From Burkholderiaceae bacterium 16 (GTDB lineage Bacteria > Pseudomonadota > Gammaproteobacteria > Burkholderiales > Burkholderiaceae): DNA of 53,305 bases. Position numbers and translations under genes: made by a program. The stretch spans positions 1 through 53,305 of the forward strand of contig JYOD01000060.1 of NCBI GenBank assembly GCA_000955785.1. Reading direction: 5' to 3'. The notes below the pieces were generated by a model. That model was not told the origin of the DNA. It worked only from the letters and a program-made list of their open reading frames with translations, and did no database searches. This document shows positions 33,462-40,422 of the stretch, in pieces. Numbering within the stretch: the stretch's first letter is position 1; every line of letters starts with the position of its first letter.

Positions 33462-33521
33462 CAGTCCTACGCGTAGGACTGGAAATCCCGGAAAGGCGCC
33501 TATTTTTGGTGAGCTTTCGGG
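33462..33521 (+). promoter_or_regulatory. 20-bp palindrome plus GAAAG-N18-CTTTC element, copy B
   Basis: The palindrome at 33462-33481 is identical to that at 13814; after 5 bases comes CCCGGAAAGGCG (33487-33498), then GGTGAGCTTTCGGG. It lies about 250 bases before the first gene of the plus-strand SSB/primase operon. Confidence 0.65.
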
Positions 33522-33565
33522 CTACCGGAGCGTTCTCAATGGTTTAACTTGATAGGCACCCGCGC

Positions 33566-33770
33566 GTCTTAGACGCATCGATTCGACCTGGCACACGCTT
33601 GGTCCGCAGGCTTCTGACTTTCCGCCCTTTCGGCAGCGCTCTTACTTGGTGCATGAGCATCACGTAAGCGCGTTGGCGCCTCAAGGATTCCTTGCTCTGC
33701 TGAGCATCGAATAATCGCCCGACCTTTCTGTCGGGAAATCCCATTTAATGTTTTCAAGAGAGAGAAAACC
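33566..33770 (+). promoter_or_regulatory. structured 5' leader
   Basis: A hairpin GCGTCTTAGACGC followed by ATCGA begins this stretch, and a CCCGAC/GTCGGG hairpin (near 33718-33735) sits about 35 bases before the ATG at 33771. The start motif recurs at 49388 ahead of another plus-strand unit, suggesting a shared leader RNA. Confidence 0.4.
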
Positions 33771-34076
33771 ATGGAATCCTTGGCCAACCTGATGCGCTCG
33801 CCTATCCGCCTGTTCTTCACGCTGATGGCGGTCTACGTGGCATCACAGTCCGTTGTTTGCGCTTTGTTCCTCGTGCTAGTTGCGGGGTCGTGGGTATTTC
33901 ACAAGTTCATCGGTCGTTCGCACGTTGTGCCGACGCCCCGTGATGCTGCGATGCCCAAGGCGCAAACTGCTTCCGCAGAACCTGAGCCATCGCCGGTGCC
34001 CCAAGCGCCTGCGTACGCGAAGTCCCCTGTCGTTGTTCCATTCAACCGTCAGGAAGCAGCACGTCGCCGCGCCTGA
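33771..34076 (+). CDS. small two-helix membrane protein
   Basis: 101 residues. Two hydrophobic segments near the N-terminus (IRLFFTLMAVYVASQSVVCA, LFLVLVAGSWVFHKFIG) and a Pro/Ala-rich cytoplasmic tail ending NRQEAARRRA. Family unrecognised. GAGAGAG lies before the ATG. First gene of the operon running to the primase; a perfect hairpin follows its stop. Confidence 0.65.
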   Translation: MESLANLMRSPIRLFFTLMAVYVASQSVVCALFLVLVAGSWVFHKFIGRSHVVPTPRDAAMPKAQTASAEPEPSPVPQAPAYAKSPVVVPFNRQEAARRRA

Positions 34077-34082
34077 CCCATT

Positions 34083-34102
34083 CCGCCCTCACATGAGGGC
34101 GG
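34083..34102 (+). other. intercistronic hairpin H1
   Basis: CCGCCCTC (34083-34090) pairs perfectly with GAGGGCGG (34095-34102) around ACAT, 7 bases after the stop of the membrane-protein gene. No T-tract follows, so it is likely an mRNA processing or stability element or a weak attenuator. Confidence 0.55.
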
Positions 34103-34108
34103 CCCTAT

Positions 34109-34146
34109 CCACCTGTCGTGGGAACCTCGTTCCCACCGGCAGGTGG
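34109..34146 (+). other. nested intercistronic hairpin H2
   Basis: The outer stem CCACCTG/CAGGTGG encloses a perfect inner stem GTGGGAAC/GTTCCCAC with loop CTC. Similar nested hairpins precede genes at 37367, 49701 and 50243. Confidence 0.6.
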
Positions 34147-34149
34147 GCA

Positions 34150-34176
34150 ATAGGGTTCCCGCTCGGAGAACCCTAT
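34150..34176 (+). promoter_or_regulatory. start-codon hairpin H3
   Basis: ATAGGGTTC (34150-34158) pairs perfectly with GAACCCTAT (34168-34176). The ribosome site CGGAGAA lies in the loop and 3' arm, and the first two bases of the ATG at 34175 are in the stem, so folding should hinder initiation. Competition with H2 could make it a switch; that is inference. Confidence 0.5.
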
Positions 34177-34603
34177 GGAAATGAAAACCGCCGCCTGGCA
34201 ACTCGATTTCTTCGGGGAAGCGGCACCTGTCAAGATCGATCCCCCAAAGCGCGACCCGCTGCCTGATCCAATGTATTGGAGCGAGGCGGTGCGCGAACAG
34301 ATGATCGACGCTCTCATTAGTCTTGCCTGCGACAGCCGTCGTGGAGACAACCTTCCCGAGTCGCTTGCTGACTGCGCCGACCTGCTGCGCGCGCGCATGC
34401 AGGGCAAGGCCGTGGAGAAGGACGACTTCGATATGACGCTTGGCTGGATCTTCGGCTACTGGGACGGGGCGTTGCCCTATACCTATGTCTGCGCCGTCAC
34501 CGGCGTGAATCCCGAAGTCCTGCAGGACATCATCCTCAATCACGACCGCCTCAAGCGCGATCTGGACGAAGTTCGCCGGATGCACTGCGGCACGCTTCTC
34601 TAG
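34175..34603 (+). CDS. hypothetical protein
   Basis: 142 residues, soluble and acidic. It begins with a short motif (AWQLDFFGEAAPVKIDPPKR) followed by a helical domain (DPMYWSEAVREQMIDALISL ... DLLRARMQGKAVEKDDFDM) and ends VLQDIILNHDRLKRDLDEVRR. Family unrecognised. The start lies within hairpin H3; the next gene begins 8 bases after its stop. Confidence 0.65.
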   Translation: MEMKTAAWQLDFFGEAAPVKIDPPKRDPLPDPMYWSEAVREQMIDALISLACDSRRGDNLPESLADCADLLRARMQGKAVEKDDFDMTLGWIFGYWDGALPYTYVCAVTGVNPEVLQDIILNHDRLKRDLDEVRRMHCGTLL

Positions 34604-34611
34604 GAGTTGCC

Positions 34612-35373
34612 GTGGCTTTCATCCAGCGATTCCTTGGCGCGTTGCAGGACGCCCTGCTGCCTCGAGCAGCTGAACCCGATTCGGCCAACCAGCAAGCAGT
34701 TGGTACTGGCTCGGGCAACGAGGTCCACATCGAGATCGGCGGCGTGCCGAATCTCTTCCGTGGCGAAGGCGAGCGCATCGTTCACTTCGTTGCTGCTTTC
34801 GAGGCGCGACCGACCGCGACGCCCTTCGGCCAAAAGCTGCTGCCCGATCCAGTGCCGTATTGGAGTGTGTTGGGCGAGCATCCCGGCGAAACGCTGTCCA
34901 CCGTCATCTCCGCAGCGATTCGCGCACACGCCACGCCGGCGACGCGCGCCGCAGTGCCGAGCGACGACGGCGCAAGCCAATCCCGCCCTGAACCTTCCCG
35001 CGACTTCCAGCGCGCCGCACCAGCGGCTGCCGGGACGATAGCGCGGCGCGAGTCGGGCACCGCAGTGCATCGGGGCACGATCACCTTCTGGGGGGAGGCC
35101 GAGTTCGCCGACCGCAAGCGAGTCGGACGCACCTACACGTCGTTTGCGCTGAAGTTGGAAACGGCGACTGGCATTGAGACGCTGCAAGGCGAGGGGCTGA
35201 AGGAAGCCATCGCAGAAGCCCGTTGCCAGGTAGGTGACCCCGTCGAAGTGCGGCGGCTGCAAAAGGTCAAGGTTCCGGCTTTCCACCGCAAATCGGGGAA
35301 GCCAAAGCTCGACGAGAACGGTCAACAAGTCTTGTGGGACAAATGGCTGTGGTCGATTACCCGTTCACATTGA
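34612..35373 (+). CDS. hypothetical protein with primase-associated-type C-terminal domain
   Basis: 253 residues from GTG 34612, preceded by TAGGAG. The N-terminal half is of unknown fold with a low-complexity linker (about 105-145). Residues 155-230 (GTITFWGEAEFADRKRVGRT, SFALKLETATGIETLQGEGL, VGDPVEVRRLQKVKVPAF) follow the pattern of a small beta domain found in plasmid primases and related DNA-processing proteins: Gly start, extended strand, LExxxG, then GdxV.LR. Position just before ssb and primase supports a DNA-metabolism role. The domain name is uncertain. Confidence 0.65.
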   Translation: MAFIQRFLGALQDALLPRAAEPDSANQQAVGTGSGNEVHIEIGGVPNLFRGEGERIVHFVAAFEARPTATPFGQKLLPDPVPYWSVLGEHPGETLSTVISAAIRAHATPATRAAVPSDDGASQSRPEPSRDFQRAAPAAAGTIARRESGTAVHRGTITFWGEAEFADRKRVGRTYTSFALKLETATGIETLQGEGLKEAIAEARCQVGDPVEVRRLQKVKVPAFHRKSGKPKLDENGQQVLWDKWLWSITRSH

Positions 35374-35391
35374 TTCGAAAGGAAATGTTCT

Positions 35392-35967
35392 ATGGCATCC
35401 ATTAACAAGGTCATCCTGGTTGGCAACCTTGGGGCCGACCCTGAAGTGCGCTATCTACCGAGTGGCGACGCCGTGACGAACATTCGTCTGGCCACCACCG
35501 ATCGCTACAAGGATAAGACCAGCGGCGAGATGAAGGAAACCACCGAGTGGCACCGCATCTCGTTCTTCGGCAAGCTCGCGGAGATTGCCGGCGAGTACCT
35601 GAAGAAGGGGTCTTCCGTCTATATCGAGGGCCGCATCCGCACCCGCAAATGGATCGACCAGTCCGGTGTGGAAAAGTACAGCACCGAGATCGTTGCCGAT
35701 CAGATGCAGATGCTTGGCAACCGCCAGGGTGGCAGCGCCGGCGACAATGATGGCTACGACCAGCAGCCGTCGCGTCAGTCGCAAGGCCAGCAGCCTGCCC
35801 GCCAGTCGCAAGGCCAGCGGGGCGCACAGCGGCGCGAGAGCGCGCCGCCGCGTCAGCAGCCTGCTGCTTCGGGCGGCGGTTTTGACGATTCAGACGATAT
35901 TCCGTTCGCGCGCCCGGCGGCGCTGGACGGGATTCCGTTCCGCTACGACGGTGCGCCGATGCACTAA
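35392..35967 (+). CDS. ssb: single-stranded DNA-binding protein
   Basis: 191 residues. The OB fold (residues 1-110) is nearly canonical: INKVILVGNLGADPEVRYLP, TEWHRISFFGKLAEIAGEYL, KGSSVYIEGRIRTRKW. The Gln/Arg-rich linker contains the repeat RQSQGQQPA, and the acidic tip reads DDSDDIPF, the partner-binding site. The protein does not end there: about 16 extra residues (ARPAALDGIPFRYDGAPMH) follow, including a second DGIPF, which is unusual. Plasmid SSBs coat transferred single strands. GAAAGGAAA precedes the ATG. Confidence 0.95.
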   Translation: MASINKVILVGNLGADPEVRYLPSGDAVTNIRLATTDRYKDKTSGEMKETTEWHRISFFGKLAEIAGEYLKKGSSVYIEGRIRTRKWIDQSGVEKYSTEIVADQMQMLGNRQGGSAGDNDGYDQQPSRQSQGQQPARQSQGQRGAQRRESAPPRQQPAASGGGFDDSDDIPFARPAALDGIPFRYDGAPMH

Positions 35968-36009
35968 TCGGCAGTAATCGCCCGTCTCGCCTCATCCTCA
36001 CGCTTTATA

Positions 36010-36043
36010 GCTACTGCTGCCGGCCTTCGCCGGTGGCAGTAGC
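36010..36043 (+). other. intercistronic hairpin H4
   Basis: A 15-bp stem with two G:U pairs (36010-36024 with 36029-36043) and a CTTC loop. It is the strongest hairpin of the operon, lies between ssb and primase, and lacks a T-tract. Confidence 0.6.
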
Positions 36044-36203
36044 CCCTTCGTCTCCCAGCCCGGCTCCGGGCATCCCATCCCGACTCCCTCTCGCGATTCG
36101 CCATGCTGAAAAGACCCTCTGGCTCGGCCGGGGTGTCCTTTGAGCAAGCGATTTCCCCGCCTGTCTCAGGCATCGACCAACCATTCCGACCGGAGTGCAT
36201 CCA

Positions 36204-37256
36204 ATGAAAATGAGTAGCTTCACGAAGAACTGGACGCCAGACCAATGGGACGCTCTGGTCTTGCAGTACCTGCCGGAGCAGTTCTTGACCGGCAAGCCAG
36301 GCCCATGCCCGATGTGCGGAGGCAATGACCGCTTTACCTACGACAACAAGAGCGGCCGTGGCGATTGGGTATGCCGGCAGTGCGCCAATGGCAACCCGAT
36401 GGCGGGCGACGCCATCCTGCTCATTTGCCGGTACACCGGCATGTCCTTCCTCGAGCTAGCCCATGTGGTGGAGGGTGGGCCGGCACCGGCGAATGTCCGA
36501 CCGGCCCATCCACCTATTCGAAGTCGTGGCATGAGTGAAGCGGCCAAGGCCGAGCGTATCGAGCGCATCTGGTCGAGCGCCAAGCCGCTGGTGCCTGGAG
36601 ACGCCGCGATGCGGTACCTCGCCGCTCGCGTGCCTGGCCTCGTTGCGCCTCGCCCGAGCGCGTTGCGGCTTGCGATGATGGACTACCGCCACGAGGGCGC
36701 TGTGCTGGGGCGCTATCCCACGATCGTTGCGCAGTTCACGCTGCCGGATGGTCGCATGGCGACGGTGCATCGCACTTCCCTGGATCCGGCCAAGCCGGGC
36801 AAGGCGGTCATCGTGACGGCTGACGGGGAAATCCTCCCAGCCAAGCGCAATGACGTGACGGCGCTGCCCCTTGCGGGCGGTGCGGTCCGGCTCATGCCGC
36901 CGCGTGATGGCGTACTGGGTGTTGCCGAAGGACTGGAGACGGCCTACGCCGCGCACATGCTCTACGGCGTGCCGACCTGGAACTGCCTGAACCGCGTGCT
37001 GCTGCATCGGTTTGTGGTGCCGCAAGGCATGGGCATCCATACGCTGCACATCTTCGCGGACTTCGATGAAGTCGATCCGAAGACCGGGAAGTCTCCCGGC
37101 ATGGCGGACGCGCTGGCTCTAGCCAAGCGCGTCCGCGGCGAAGGGCTGACCGTTCACGTGCATCGCCCAATGGTGCGGGGCACGGACTTTTGCGACCAGT
37201 GGCTGACCACCAACCGGTTGCAAGGCATTGCTGGCAGGCGCGCAGTCCACGCTTAG
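36204..37256 (+). CDS. Toprim DNA primase (P4/plasmid type, no helicase domain)
   Basis: 350 residues. The N-terminal zinc finger (PCPMCGGNDRFTYD ... WVCRQCANG) is followed by a linker and Toprim domain: VAEGLETAYAAHMLYGVPTW (near residue 240, catalytic Glu) and HIFADFDEVDPKTG (acidic DxD). It lacks a helicase domain, so it is a stand-alone primase that could prime the complementary strand after transfer. The ATG at 36204 has CGGAG 8 bases upstream; a GTG at 36195 overlaps that site and is less likely. Confidence 0.92.
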   Translation: MKMSSFTKNWTPDQWDALVLQYLPEQFLTGKPGPCPMCGGNDRFTYDNKSGRGDWVCRQCANGNPMAGDAILLICRYTGMSFLELAHVVEGGPAPANVRPAHPPIRSRGMSEAAKAERIERIWSSAKPLVPGDAAMRYLAARVPGLVAPRPSALRLAMMDYRHEGAVLGRYPTIVAQFTLPDGRMATVHRTSLDPAKPGKAVIVTADGEILPAKRNDVTALPLAGGAVRLMPPRDGVLGVAEGLETAYAAHMLYGVPTWNCLNRVLLHRFVVPQGMGIHTLHIFADFDEVDPKTGKSPGMADALALAKRVRGEGLTVHVHRPMVRGTDFCDQWLTTNRLQGIAGRRAVHA

Positions 37257-37302
37257 CCATTTTCTCTGCATGCCGCCTCTCGGGGCGGTACCTGTTCTCT
37301 CT

Positions 37303-37345
37303 CTGCCCTGCGGGTTCTGCCCGCCGGGCAGAACCCTTGCGGCAG
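37303..37345 (+). other. nested intercistronic hairpin H5
   Basis: A perfect 11-bp stem GGGTTCTGCCC (37312-37322) with GGGCAGAACCC (37326-37336) and loop GCC, enclosed by CTGCC/GGCAG. It sits between the primase gene and the 72-residue gene, with the same nested design as H2. Confidence 0.6.
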
Positions 37346-37366
37346 CTCACTACTTGGAGTTCTGAT

Positions 37367-37585
37367 ATGTCGTTCAAAGGGTTCAATGTCATCGTGGGTC
37401 GCCTGCAAATCTGCGCCATGCGGGAACTGGATTCGGGCGCTGTCCCGGCGTGCCAGTCGGACGCCGAGAGCTACCATGTCTATCTGCGCAATCCCGACGG
37501 TTCCGCGCAGCTTCAACACACGGAATTAGATTTCGATTCCGCCTTCACCTATTGCACTGGTCGGCAACGACCGACGCGCCACTGA
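37367..37585 (+). CDS. small hypothetical protein
   Basis: 72 residues (MSFKGFNVIVGRLQICAMRELDSG...). TTGGAG precedes the ATG at 37367. Soluble, with three Cys residues and a probable beta-strand start. Family unrecognised. Last gene of the SSB/primase operon, 17 bases before a strong terminator. Confidence 0.6.
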   Translation: MSFKGFNVIVGRLQICAMRELDSGAVPACQSDAESYHVYLRNPDGSAQLQHTELDFDSAFTYCTGRQRPTRH

Positions 37586-37601
37586 GCGATCACTCCTAAC
37601 G

Positions 37602-37635
37602 AAAAAGCCCGGCATACCAGCCGGGCTTTTTTTTT
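37602..37635 (+). terminator. strong intrinsic terminator
   Basis: AAAAAGCCCGGC (37602-37613) pairs with GCCGGGCTTTTT, followed by nine T in total. It ends the plus-strand operon and, read in reverse, could end the minus-strand unit converging from 37648. Confidence 0.92.
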
Positions 37636-37647
37636 CGTCCATTTTTT

Positions 37648-37758
37648 TCAACGGCGGCGCACCGCCATGTATAGCGTCAGCGCGCATTCCCACAGGCTCC
37701 AGCAGATGCCAAACGTCAGCAGAAACTTGAAGAAGCGGATAACTTCGTATTCCGTCAT
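37648..37758 (-). CDS. 36-residue membrane peptide
   Basis: MTEYEVIRFFKFLLTFGICW... ending AVRRRR-like (MAVRRR). One hydrophobic helix (FFKFLLTFGICWSLWECALT) and a basic C-terminus. The ATG at 37758 has AGGATAGG upstream, and promoter P3 lies 36-62 bases further, so this looks like a real single-gene unit. Function unknown; it is one of several tiny membrane proteins in this element. Confidence 0.5.
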   Translation of the reverse strand: MTEYEVIRFFKFLLTFGICWSLWECALTLYMAVRRR

Positions 37759-37793
37759 GGTATGACCTATCCTGGTTCGTTGCGGTTGATTCT

Positions 37794-37820
37794 ACTTTAA
37801 CGAATGCAGCGAAATGTCAA
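37794..37820 (-). promoter_or_regulatory. CTTGAC/N15 promoter P3
   Basis: On the minus strand: TTGACA (37815-37820), 15-base spacer, TAAAGT (37794-37799), facing the 36-residue membrane peptide gene. Confidence 0.5.
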
Positions 37821-37835
37821 GACACGTCGCGACGT

Positions 37836-38252
37836 TCAGAAAAAGCGGTCCATGGCGGAATTCAGGTGGAGAGCAAATAGCGGCGAGGCGGCATCGGCGT
37901 GCGCCTCCGTTGCGGTCGCCTCCGGCAAAGCGCCAGATGCTGATGGCGCCGGCGAGGCTGCCTGCGTGACGGCCGGCGCTGCCGGCCGCCGGACGGGCGG
38001 TTTGGGACGCGAGGTGGGTTGGCTGGCCTCGCTGACGGGCGAGGGCGGTACAACCGGAGCCACCTGCACAATGGGCTGACGGCTGGCCGCGATCGGACCT
38101 GACGCCGTTGTGCCCGTCGTGCCCAGCCCAATCTCGGCGAGTTGCCGAAGCCGCTCTGAGCGGTGCTTCGGGCTCTGGATGGATGCCAGGTATTGAAGCA
38201 GCTCCGGCGACGTAATCGCGTTGATCGTGATCTGTATTGAGATCTTGTCCAT
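37836..38252 (-). CDS. ParR/StbB-like partner of the actin-like protein
   Basis: 138 residues from the ATG at 38252. The short N-terminal domain (MDKISIQITINAITSPELLQ, then SERLRQLAEIGL) has the strand-helix-helix pattern of a ribbon-helix-helix DNA binder; the rest is an Ala/Pro-rich tail ending in a hydrophobic cap (LFALHLNSAMDRFF), as in ParR proteins that contact ParM filaments. It lies 13 bases after the parM gene. The function is inferred from this pairing. Confidence 0.72.
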   Translation of the reverse strand: MDKISIQITINAITSPELLQYLASIQSPKHRSERLRQLAEIGLGTTGTTASGPIAASRQPIVQVAPVVPPSPVSEASQPTSRPKPPVRRPAAPAVTQAASPAPSASGALPEATATEAHADAASPLFALHLNSAMDRFF

Positions 38253-38265
38253 CGCCGGGAACCGG

Positions 38266-39267
38266 TTAAGCGGCGGCACGCTGTTGGCGCGACGAACCGA
38301 TGTCGTAGAACCCGCGGACATTCGCGAAGCAGGGCGAGTCGAGAATCTTCATCGGCGTGCGAGGGAACGCCGCGCGGATGGCTGGTGCATAGAGCGAGCT
38401 GCCGCCACCGCTGAGGATGATCGAGCGGATATCCTCGCTGCGGCCCACACGGGTCTGCATCTCTTTTACCGTCCCTTGGCAGACTGCGCGCGCTTGCTCA
38501 AGCAACGGCTGCAGATTGATCTCCTTCTCGTAGAAGAGCAGCGAGGTCGCGTCACGGAGCGCCTTGTCGATTCGCTCAATGCCCGATACCGGCTCCCCCT
38601 CTTGGGCGGCGATGAGGTCCGCGATCTCCTGGTAGATCCGCGATGAGCCGCCAGGCACGCCTCCGCTACGGGTGTCATCCATGGTGAAGCCGCGGGCAAC
38701 CACCCAGTCAGTGGTGAAGTAGCCAACATCGATTACCAGATGGGCGTTGTTGCCGTCAAAGTCCTGGCCGGATTGCCTCATAAAAGTGACTAGCGATCCG
38801 AGGGGTTGAGGAAGACCTGCGACGCTGTGGACGCGAATCTCGCCGTTGCCGAAGTCGAGGGTACCGGTGAAGCGGTCGCGCAGGAAGGTGGCGTACTTCT
38901 GCGTGGTGTGTACGGGCAGGCCAAGCACGAGTTGGTCGATCTCGCTGGCGCCTGTGTAATGCAGCGCGCCGCCCAGCAGGGCTGCATACTCAGGCGTGGT
39001 CGCGAAGTCCTCCGAGAGGGTTCGGCCCGTGTTTCCATAGGCTGCACTGATAGCGACATCCGGGCCGACCTCATAATGCGACCCTTCAACCTGGATGGTG
39101 ATCACGTCGCGGGCCTTGAAGAAGCCGCCTCCGTAGCCGGTTAGATTCGAACGCGAGGCCGGTGGCGCGAGTGAGGGAAACATGCTCGTGACGACCTTGC
39201 CCCCCTGCGGAAAGGCTGACTTGGTATTCCCGTAGCCGACGTCTACTGCGACCGTGCTCAATTTCAT
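38266..39267 (-). CDS. parM: ParM/StbA-like plasmid segregation actin
   Basis: 333 residues. Actin-fold motifs: phosphate 1 (VAVDVGYGNTKSAF), phosphate 2 (LVIDVGYFTTDWVVARGF) and the adenosine motif (IILSGGGSSLYAP). It is close to the ParM/StbA group, including PRTRC protein D. ParM forms ATP-dependent filaments that push plasmid copies apart with ParR and centromere DNA. The four 17-bp repeats at 39349-39458 upstream are a good centromere candidate. Confidence 0.92.
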   Translation of the reverse strand: MKLSTVAVDVGYGNTKSAFPQGGKVVTSMFPSLAPPASRSNLTGYGGGFFKARDVITIQVEGSHYEVGPDVAISAAYGNTGRTLSEDFATTPEYAALLGGALHYTGASEIDQLVLGLPVHTTQKYATFLRDRFTGTLDFGNGEIRVHSVAGLPQPLGSLVTFMRQSGQDFDGNNAHLVIDVGYFTTDWVVARGFTMDDTRSGGVPGGSSRIYQEIADLIAAQEGEPVSGIERIDKALRDATSLLFYEKEINLQPLLEQARAVCQGTVKEMQTRVGRSEDIRSIILSGGGSSLYAPAIRAAFPRTPMKILDSPCFANVRGFYDIGSSRQQRAAA

Positions 39268-39348
39268 ACTGCTGTTCTCCTGTTCGTGCGGCGATGCCGC
39301 GCTTGCGGTTACTGGTTCTGTCCTGCCTCCGGCCTACGGCGGATGACG

Positions 39349-39458
39349 GACGTAGGTGTCACATACGTCCGACCTATGTCCGACGTAAGTGCCACATAGC
39401 TGGGCCGCGCCCCACGTGGTACATATGTGGCACGTACGTCCGGCGTACGTGCCACGTA
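39349..39458. repeat. centromere-like 17-bp repeats upstream of parM
   Basis: Four copies of GRCGTANGTGYCACRTA: 39349-39365, 39382-39398, 39424-39440 (reverse) and 39442-39458. Extra partial units (TACGTCCG, TATGTCCGACG) lie between them. Position before parM suggests parC and an operator bound by the ParR-like protein. Confidence 0.65.
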
Positions 39459-39496
39459 GGGCTGTCGTCAGTGCCGCGTGGGCCGGGACAACTCCA

Positions 39497-39523
39497 AATG
39501 TACCGGCAAAGCATCGAAGTCAA
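39497..39523 (-). promoter_or_regulatory. CTTGAC/N15 promoter P4
   Basis: On the minus strand: TTGACT (39518-39523), 15-base spacer, TACATT (39497-39502). A transcript would run through the 17-bp repeats into parM, so repeat binding could autoregulate. Confidence 0.5.
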
Positions 39524-39744
39524 GTCGGCGTAAGCTCACGAATTTGAGCCACGAATCGCGGTTTCGCGGGGGTTGCATGTGTGTGCCTGGCTCGCTATCC
39601 TTGTCGTACTTCTCGCGTCCCCGACGCATCGACCTGCCGCCACGTTGGCGGCCATCCCAAGCACCGAAAGAGCCCGAAATGGGTTGTCGGTCGCCTCTAT
39701 GTACAAGCCGGAAATTGATCCGGTTTTTTTTCAATCAAATCAAG

Positions 39745-39859
39745 CGGACAGTGTCGGATAGTGAGGACACCGGACACCGCGATACCAAGCCGATTGGCGG
39801 TCTGTTTCCGAAAGTAGACCGAAGTGAGGACGATTCCGAAGCCGGACACCGGACAGTGT
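39745..39859 (+). repeat. iteron-like short direct repeats
   Basis: Three words each occur twice: CGGACAGTGT (39745, 39850), AGTGAGGAC (39760, 39823) and CCGGACACCG (39770, 39842). GTGTCGG and CCGGACAC also form an inverted pair (39751-39777). Confidence 0.4.
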
Positions 39860-40063
39860 TCGAGGAATCGCCACCGATAAGAAACGTCCCTTCAGCCACA
39901 GGCTGGGCACGGATCACGAAGCCCGACACACAGCGGCGGAGATGATCTGGCTTCGGGGCGGGGAGCCGTTTGCGGGTCACGGACGTGACTGACGCAAGCT
40001 CTTGAGAGCATGACGATCCGGGGGGCGCCACCGGTACCAGAACGGCGCAACAGGAATCACCCA

Positions 40064-40420
40064 CTACGGCAGCAGCCACGAGCGCGAGGACAACAATCCT
40101 GGCGAACGAGGGCTGGCATCAAGACGATGCACCGGGTGGATGGCCGCGCAGCGGCACGCAAGGCAAACGCCGGCGTGTTCGCATAGCGGACAGTCAGGAC
40201 GCATTGCTTCCATGCTCAGGGCTGATCGGTTGGCATCGCTAAAGGACAGGAAGAAGTGGACTCCGGCAAGGTGGCCGGTTAGCTGGATGTGGTAGTCCGG
40301 TGCACCAAGAGGTGAGTGTCGTTCGGGGCGGCAACTCACTGAGCGGAGCAAGTCGCCGCTAGGCGCACTGCAGGCAATTCGCGATGGCGAAGAGCACCTG
40401 TGGTTGGAGAGAAGACACAA
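40064..40420 (-). CDS. possible Cys-rich hypothetical protein
   Basis: A 118-residue open frame whose middle (HIQLTGHLAGVHFFLSFSD ... MRPDCPLCEHAGVCLACRC) looks protein-like, with CxxC and CxxC pairs. Both ends look like random translation, the start is unclear, and it overlaps the upstream region of the recombinase. I see no ribosome site. It may be spurious. Confidence 0.25.
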   Translation of the reverse strand: MCLLSNHRCSSPSRIACSAPSGDLLRSVSCRPERHSPLGAPDYHIQLTGHLAGVHFFLSFSDANRSALSMEAMRPDCPLCEHAGVCLACRCAAIHPVHRLDASPRSPGLLSSRSWLLP

Positions 40421-40422
40421 CG

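Larger units (their letters stand above)
33091..33770. promoter_or_regulatory. large divergent control region
   Basis: 680 bases without a convincing gene between the coiled-coil/FlhDC operon (minus) and the SSB/primase operon (plus). It holds promoter P2, element copy D, several short hairpins (CCCCAACGTGGGG near 33390), palindrome plus element copy B, and a 5' leader of about 200 bases ahead of the first plus-strand gene. Confidence 0.7.
39524..40422. other. long region without a confident gene
   Basis: About 900 bases between parM control DNA and the recombinase. It holds the repeat cluster at 39745-39859, a run of eight T near 39724, and one weak minus-strand open frame (40064-40420). 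It is a plausible place for an origin of transfer or replication, but nothing identifies one. Confidence 0.4.

Noticed and set aside
39478..39945. 155-codon plus-strand open frame in the gap before the recombinase
   Set aside because: The translation is rich in Arg/Ser/Pro, crosses the promoter and repeat cluster, and has no ribosome site.
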